NCBI RefSeq assembly: GCF_001625215.2
Contig: NC_030387.2
Coordinates: forward strand, 7,902,501 to 7,966,500
Length of the DNA stretch: 64,000 bases
Source: Daucus carota subsp. sativus
Taxonomy: Eukaryota; Streptophyta; Magnoliopsida; Apiales; Apiaceae
Direction: 5' to 3'
Part shown: positions 58,301 to 64,000 of the stretch, piece after piece
Layout of the letters: every line of letters starts with the position of its first letter
Position numbering within the stretch: the first letter of the stretch is position 1
Notes under the pieces: generated by a model
Seen by the model: the letters and a program-made list of their open reading frames with translations, nothing else
Databases searched by the model: none
What the model was told of the DNA's origin: nothing
Made by a program: the position numbers and the translations under genes

Positions 58301-58650
58301 GCCCACGTTGAATCTGAAATGGTGGTGATTATCACAAGAGCTCACCTTGCACAACGAAAGATTTTTCAATATATGAGGACATCTGTATCCCTAGCCTCAG
58401 TTGGCGTAAGTGATGGGTATGAAAACTGGACTATCACCTGTTTATTATGTGCGCGGATCAATTGTAACTCTACTATTTTCAAAAATGTTGGTTTCGACTG
58501 AATTGGTCGGGAAACCTTTATAGTCATTTTTATTGTCAAGAATATACATATTCTATTCCTTGAGCAATCTGAAAATAAAATGTGTAGTTATTTACCTCAT
58601 TTTTATTTTCCAATCAGGTTGTATTGTCAGTTCGGGGATTTGTCTCTATT
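58301..58650. other. gene-free stretch
   Basis: No supported gene; an 88-codon plus-strand frame at 58235-58501 overlaps the retroelement remnant and is not convincing. Confidence 0.4.
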
Positions 58651-58659
58651 GTGTTTTAA

Positions 58660-58987
58660 TGAATGCATTTTGTCAAAAAAAAAGTAAGTTAACTTATCAA
58701 AAATAAAAAAATATACATAATCTCCTCAAAATCTCAAACTCCAACCCTACACTCCCTATTTCTCTAATTTTAGTCAAGCATGCTACATTAGTCGAGGCTA
58801 TAGATCTTGAACAAATGTCATGTCATCAATTATTATTAAAATAATATATGCTATTTATAATAACTTGAAATAATAATAACGTACTATTTTTAAGATATAA
58901 TCAATCAGTATAGCCTGTGAACAAAATATCATACAAATTCAGCAAAATTTACAGATTATCTTGCAGGTCTAATTTAGCCAACAATTA
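58660..58987. mobile_element. decayed Tourist-like MITE, abutting the next copy
   Basis: The right part (AATCAGTATAGCC, TTCAGCAAAATTTACA, GTCTAATTTAGCCAAC) is the inverse of sequence in 58988-59364 and parallel to 50717-51143. It runs into the next copy at AATTAGATCATCTCC, giving a back-to-back arrangement. The left end is unclear. Confidence 0.5.
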
Positions 58988-59364
58988 GATCATCTCCAAT
59001 GTGGTTGACTATAATCGTTATCAAAATTGAACCTGTAAGACTTTATGTAAAAGTTGCTAAACCTCTAAGATATTGTCCTTCAATTATATTGGCTGGTTAT
59101 AATTTAAAAATATTATGTTATTAATATTTTAGATTGTCAAAATAAAATATATCAGTTCAAGATGGTAATAAATGATGTATATCTTTCTACAAATTTCTTG
59201 CAGACTGTAGAGTTTCGACAAACACAATCATTCATAGGAGGTTGACTAAAATTATACATAAGGGATGAATATGCTTGGCATGTGATTTTTTCAAGAGGTA
59301 GGCTATTTTTTATTTTTTGTTAACTCAACTTTTAGTCAAGAATTTTCAACAGTTGGAGATGATC
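58988..59364. mobile_element. Tourist-like MITE
   Basis: Ends GATCATCTCCAA and TTGGAGATGATC with TTA duplications at 58985-58987 and 59365-59367. 377 bp. Same family as 49867 and 50717. Confidence 0.85.
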
Positions 59365-59523
59365 TTATACCCAACTTGTTGGATATTCTCTTATACCTGT
59401 CATCTTGCTATGTCCAATTTTTATGTGATTCATATTCATATATATAAATAATTTATATTCATACATATAAATAATTTAATTTTTTTTTTCTGACGAAACA
59501 TATAAATAATATAACTTAATTTA

Positions 59524-59708
59524 GGGGAAATGTTAATTTCAGAGCTGGTTTTTTATTTCTAGAGCTGAAAAAGCATAAAAAGACGAAATTATCTCTCATA
59601 TTGTTTTATTTCTTTTGCTATTGTGTATTTACGGGGTCAGTTTTGTCTTTTCAAACTTCGTTTGCTCTGAAAATTAAAAATCAGCTCTGGAATATTTAAC
59701 ACTTCCCT
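59524..59708. mobile_element. MITE with AGGGGAAATGTTAA ends
   Basis: Left AGGGGAAATGTTAATTTC plus AGAGCTGG; right, inverted, AGGGAAGTGTTAAATATTCC plus AGAGCTGA. About 185 bp, non-coding. Confidence 0.65.
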
Positions 59709-60533
59709 AATTTAATTATTTGATACAAGTATGATCTACTAAACCAATTTTTTTAAAATATATTTAATATCTAGAAAATATTATTTAAAATGAGGTAGAT
59801 GGTTAGTACAAAATTGACATTAAAGTCCAGTTAGTTACCCGTACAAATGCAGAAAGATTTAAATCATGTTCTGGGACCAAACTTTCTGTTCCAGACACTA
59901 CTGCATGAGTGCATTCATATCTTCTGAACACTGCGTTGATATAAAATATAGTGCATACAATATCCACATGCCACAGTGTACATCTTGATGAATCAATTTA
60001 TGTTTATCTAGTGCGAGGAAAAAAAACAGACATTTTTTTATGCAATAAATACCAATCAATAGTAATAGTTGCATGTATTCATATCAAAAGTGGTGGCCTA
60101 ATGACAGAATATACGGAAATATTGATTGCGGTATACAATAATTCATCGGTATTGCTGTACAATCAGTTATTCTGAGTAATTATTACAGCGATCATTTTGG
60201 TAGTACTCTGTTTATTAAAAAATAATCATCCTAATTTTGTGTACTAATTGGTGTACGTAATTTGTGATGTCAAAAACACTTACTTCTACGTATAATTTTT
60301 TTAAAAATTTTCTAAATAAAAATTTAACATATATATTTTATTAAAAAAAAGTTTTGGAAAATAATTAATATATAAAAATATACTTTTTTTATACTTTAAA
60401 ATATTGTAAAATTTTAAAGCAATTATTATTTAAGGGAGTAATATTTTACAAACAGAACGTAAAACAATTTATGAATGATTTTTCTAAAACTAGCTCTGCT
60501 CTTTCATGGTTACTGTTTCATTTCGTATACAAT
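59709..60533. other. gene-free stretch
   Basis: AT-rich, no supported gene or element boundary. Confidence 0.4.
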
Positions 60534-60762
60534 GGGGCCGTTTGGGTTATAACTTAAAAGAAGTGACTTCTTGCTTATAGTAAAAAAGTGGAGTAGAAGT
60601 GAGAAGTAAATAAGTTAATAAAGTGTTTGGAAAAAAAGCAGAAGCTGTGAGAGATAAGCTAGCATTTTCAGCTTCTTAAAAATGCTTCTACTTCTTTACA
60701 CAAACGGGTAAAAAGAAGCAGAAGCCAAAAGCAGCTTCTGCTTCCATGAACCAAACAGGCCC
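60534..60762. mobile_element. GGGCCGTTTGG-type MITE
   Basis: Left GGGGCCGTTTGGGTTATAAC, right AACCAAACAGGCCC. The interior has AGAAGTGACTTCTTGC and GCAGCTTCTGCTTCC palindromic words. Same family as 30777. Confidence 0.65.
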
Positions 60763-60875
60763 AATATACACTTGGACATATAATTAAGGAAGAAGAAGTC
60801 TGGAATTGATTCTACGAGAGCCGCATAATATATCATAAATAATATTATTATACAATTATTTATGTATATATATTT

Positions 60876-61328
60876 AGATAGGATCAAATAAAAATTTTTT
60901 TAAGTTACAAACTTACAAACTTTTTTTTATTTTCCTATCGTGTTAATCCTTAGTTATATAAAGTATCCATGTTGAAAATTTTTCAAAAAACATCACAATT
61001 TTTAAAAATAACGCATAAATAAATCGCGTTTTCAACACATTTATAACTGGGGTTCAACATCGGGTGTTGAACACTAATTATCATTGTGTTGAATATATCT
61101 AAAAATATGTTTAAACTATACCTCTAGGGTTTGGGTAGGGTCTAGAAACATAAATATTAGTTATATAACATGTTTACCTTAGTTCTTACATTTAAAAATT
61201 GGTTTATGTACTTCTCCACCACTATTTTAGTCAATGTTCAAAAAAAAATGTTGAAAAAATGTTGAACTCAAGTTATATATGCGTTGCACAAAAAAATTTT
61301 GTAAGTTTGTACCAGAACCCTCCCCTAT
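60876..61328. repeat. dispersed repeat, copy 2
   Basis: Closely similar to 40291-40728 in the same orientation, with small indels, including a partial internal repeat of AAAAATGTTGAA near 61240-61265. Confidence 0.75.
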
Positions 61329-61689
61329 TTATTTATTAACTTTGTACCTGTACACGTATTAAACTTCCAACTACAAATATCTTCTCCTAGAATTACAATC
61401 TGTTTCTTATTAATTTTCACGAACATATTTCATTATAAATCACATTTATGGTTGTGGAAATTTGGTTTTGCACAGAGTATTATAATTCAAATTAAATAAA
61501 ATACTTTTCTTGATTTACGTATGGAACATACACCAAACATCTGTCTTGATTTAATTATCAATTTATTTATTAAAGATAATTATTTATCAAACATAAATGT
61601 AATCTTGAACTGTGGAGTTGTAAGGTAAATGAGGGATTGCTAGGGATACCTGTAGTAAACACTCCTTTAATTTTGAGGTAATGAGCTTG

Positions 61690-63366
61690 AAGGAGAGCTG
61701 TAGTAGGCATCACAAAGGTGACATTGTTGCTGCTGCTGTTGCATTGTCAACTGCAATGGGAGCATCCATGACTGGTGAAGCAGCTATAAGGTACCTGCCA
61801 GATGCTTTGTTAGCTGTCACTAAAACATTATTGGTTTGCTCTGGAGCAGTCACAATTGTGTCGGTTTTGAATGGCTTTACATGGGTGGCATCAACTTCAA
61901 CTACAGTTAGCTTATGTCCAGAAATTTAAAGAAGAGTTCTTCGTTGCGTGCAGCATTGATGATACATAGCATGTAAGACTTTCCAGGTTCGACACTTGGT
62001 TTAAATGCATCTTGTTCAGACCAGTTTGAGACCAGTCCTGGTAGGCCAGTGATTGTATGACCATCTGAGATGTTGGTGCTAATCCTGATTTCTGTGCTTG
62101 GTTGATCACAGCTTCAGTATCTACTTTCCAATATTTTTTAACATATTTACAACAGAAATAGTCGATAATGGTTAACTCTCAATGTTGCATAAATTCTTCT
62201 TATCTGAACTTTTTATCAGTGTACAAGTTTACTCACCTAAAATAGTCGATAATGGTTGACTCTCAATGTTGCATAAATCCTTCTTATCTGAACTTTTTAT
62301 AAGTGTACAAGTTTACTCACCTAATATGATGACAGCTTCCTTTTCTGGTTTGGGAAATGAATATGGAACACCCATCTTAGGAAGGCTTACAATAGAACCA
62401 TGAACAGTTGCACGTAGCCATAAGATATGTGCATGCCATAAAAGTGTACCTCTTTGACCTGTTATAGTGAAGTCGTAGATATAGTTTTGCTCCGGCTGGA
62501 TAGGGCATTGTGTATTGTGTAATGTATGCTGGCCCATCCGCCCACCCTGTTCTGAGTTGCCGAATTCCATGCCTGAATTCAAGAACATACAATGTTGTTT
62601 AGTCATTTAAAAAACAACTAAAAAGTAGGAGTTTGCATCTTGAACACCTATTTAAATTACTGATGTCTGATGTTCTAAGCATTATCTAGTATTATTAAGC
62701 TTGCTAGTTGCTACATATGCAGAACTTATTTTGGTTCTTTTTGACATGCTCTTGTGGAAGTGGAACTATTGTAGTCTATAAAGGTAATTAAACTGCTAAA
62801 GTACAAATTCTTACCAGTGGATTGAAACATTGTACTTGACATGGTTGACAACCTTCATTAGCACCTTGTCACCTTCCCTGGCGGTTAAATTAGGACCTGG
62901 AAATCGTCCATTCACAGTTACAATCGGCTTTGTTGAGCAGAGTCGGCCTGAATTTTTCATCACCACCTTCACGAAGTTGAACAATAAGTTTCAGCGTTTT
63001 CTACTGCTAAAATATTCAAACGAAGGGCCTAAACTAAAAAAATTTCACTACAAATCATGCCTGGAGAGTGCTATTTGTTTATAAGTGCTAAAACCAGATT
63101 CGGCCAGTTCAGTAGAACTAAATATATTACATGGCATGCACAATACCCTGCATTTATAGGCTGCACAAGTAGTCAAGTACTACTACATATCCTGAGCAAT
63201 GTGAAGAAAATGGACTGCCAAATAATATGCGTGCGAAATATCATGAGTACAATGTAAAAACTGAAAAGAAGATACTTACGTTGAACTTGTAATGTCGAAC
63301 TCTGCATTCAACTATAATCGGAAAAAGGCAAGCTGCAAACATCAAAACTCGAATCCAAGACTCCAT
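61690..63366 (-). pseudogene. laccase pseudogene
   Basis: Multicopper oxidase of lignin/flavonoid polymerisation, secreted. Minus-strand exons: 63280-63366 (signal-peptide-like MESWIRVLMFAACLFPIIVEC), 62815-62966 ([18 protein letters not shown]), 62321-62572 ([18 protein letters not shown], then [16 protein letters not shown] with copper-site WHAH), and about 61690-62125 (VEPGKSYMLCIINAA, HKLTVVEVDATHVKPFKTDT). The third exon is 252 bp, the expected 245 plus a 7-bp duplication of ACACAAT that breaks the frame. Further shifts occur near 62060 (before ISDGHTI) and 61918 (before GHKLTVV). The last intron acceptor is not evident. The reading ends near 61690 with the third cupredoxin domain and its copper ligands missing. 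A dead, 3'-truncated copy. Confidence 0.88.
62157..62324. repeat. 84-bp tandem duplication at laccase splice donor
   Basis: Copies start at 62157 and 62241 with few differences. Each ends in CTCACCTAA, so the donor of laccase exon 3 (minus strand) is duplicated. Confidence 0.85.
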
Positions 63367-64000
63367 TCTTGATCTCTTGGATTAATTTGTTTAAAACTTA
63401 TTAAGTTCAAGGTACTGTAATTTGTGTAATTAAGCACTTCAACCCTATATATATATATATATATATGCATTCAAGAATCATGACAGCTGGATATGTCACT
63501 GCTGCAAGCCTGTAATGTCGTTTTTCATTTTAGATGAATGAATAGAGATTCTTATTTAAAATACGAGGGAAAGTTTTGCTAATCTTTTCTTGCTTGTTAC
63601 ATAAAGTGTTCTATCTATCTTTTTAACCACCAATCAGTTGACAGAAAAATCTTATCGTTTAAATCTCTATGTAATATTAATCTTAACTATACTTCTTGTA
63701 TCACAAAAATTACACAATAAGTATTATTAAATGTTATATCTACATGGGTGTTTGGGTGTAGTATTCCTGTGCTTAAAAGTGGCATAAGCCCACTTTCACT
63801 TTCTTGATGCTCGATTGGCAAATTATTTAGGAACATGCTTGGTTACAAAATTTTGTACATAATGACATGTTGTATTTACATCGGAAATTTAACCAGAAAA
63901 GTTGGGACAAGTATTCCGAAAAGGGGCATCACCTTTGATGATTAAAAGAGAAGTCAGCAAGCTTTAAATGTCTTTAAGTATTGTTTCTCTGAAAGTGTGC
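63367..64000. other. laccase upstream region
   Basis: Contains a (TA)n run at about 63446-63466. No gene or element boundary supported to the right edge. Confidence 0.5.

Overview
The window is nuclear DNA of a flowering plant, almost certainly a eudicot. It has AT-rich intergenic DNA, GT-AG introns, plant-specific gene families and a dense, nested load of plant transposons. The species cannot be fixed from sequence alone. No tRNA, rRNA, CRISPR or bacterial-type operon was seen.

Five intact gene models can be built exon by exon, with reading phase preserved at every junction. (1) 2712-7235 (+): plastid ADP/ATP carrier of the TAAC/EAAC type, 10 exons, 405 aa. (2) 9760-12547 (+): Yippee zinc-binding protein, 5 exons, 128 aa. 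(3) 15226-17751 (+): cytoplasmic RD-type receptor-like kinase of the CRPK1 (At1g16670) type, 6 exons, 375 aa. (4) 25485-28900 (-): SQD2-like sulfoquinovosyltransferase, 11 exons, 438 aa, with no evident plastid transit peptide. (5) 46737-49193 (-): GPAT6-type glycerol-3-phosphate acyltransferase of cutin synthesis, 2 exons, 496 aa. A single-exon small basic protein lies at 33724-34098 (+).

Broken host genes: a PORR-domain (organelle RNA-binding) pseudogene at 18.6-19.1 kb; a laccase pseudogene at 61.7-63.4 kb with a 7-bp duplication, further frameshifts and a lost C-terminal half; and a PDX1 (vitamin B6 synthase) fragment at 36.9-37.1 kb inside a transposon. An unrecognised decayed coding region lies at 1.07-2.2 kb.

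Mobile DNA fills most of the rest. Boundaries and target duplications are readable for many elements: Stowaway-like (TA), Tourist/Harbinger-like (TAA/TTA), hAT-like (8 bp) and long-inverted-repeat MULE-like (9-10 bp). Nests include a MULE-like element inside a hAT remnant inside a Ty3/gypsy gag remnant (21.7-24.5 kb). Another is a small TRIM-type LTR element (51.76-56.41 kb), one LTR of which received both a solo LTR and a 3.2-kb PIF/Harbinger transposon; the other LTR preserves the empty sites. Next to it is a decayed Ty3/gypsy RNase H-integrase remnant (56.4-58.3 kb).

The host genes look like unrelated neighbours (plastid transport, lipid synthesis, signalling), not a pathway cluster. I did not find a clearly new multi-gene system. 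The best leads are the PDX1-carrying element, the Harbinger insertion with its preserved empty site, the near-perfect hairpin in a kinase intron, and the transit-peptide-less SQD2-like gene.
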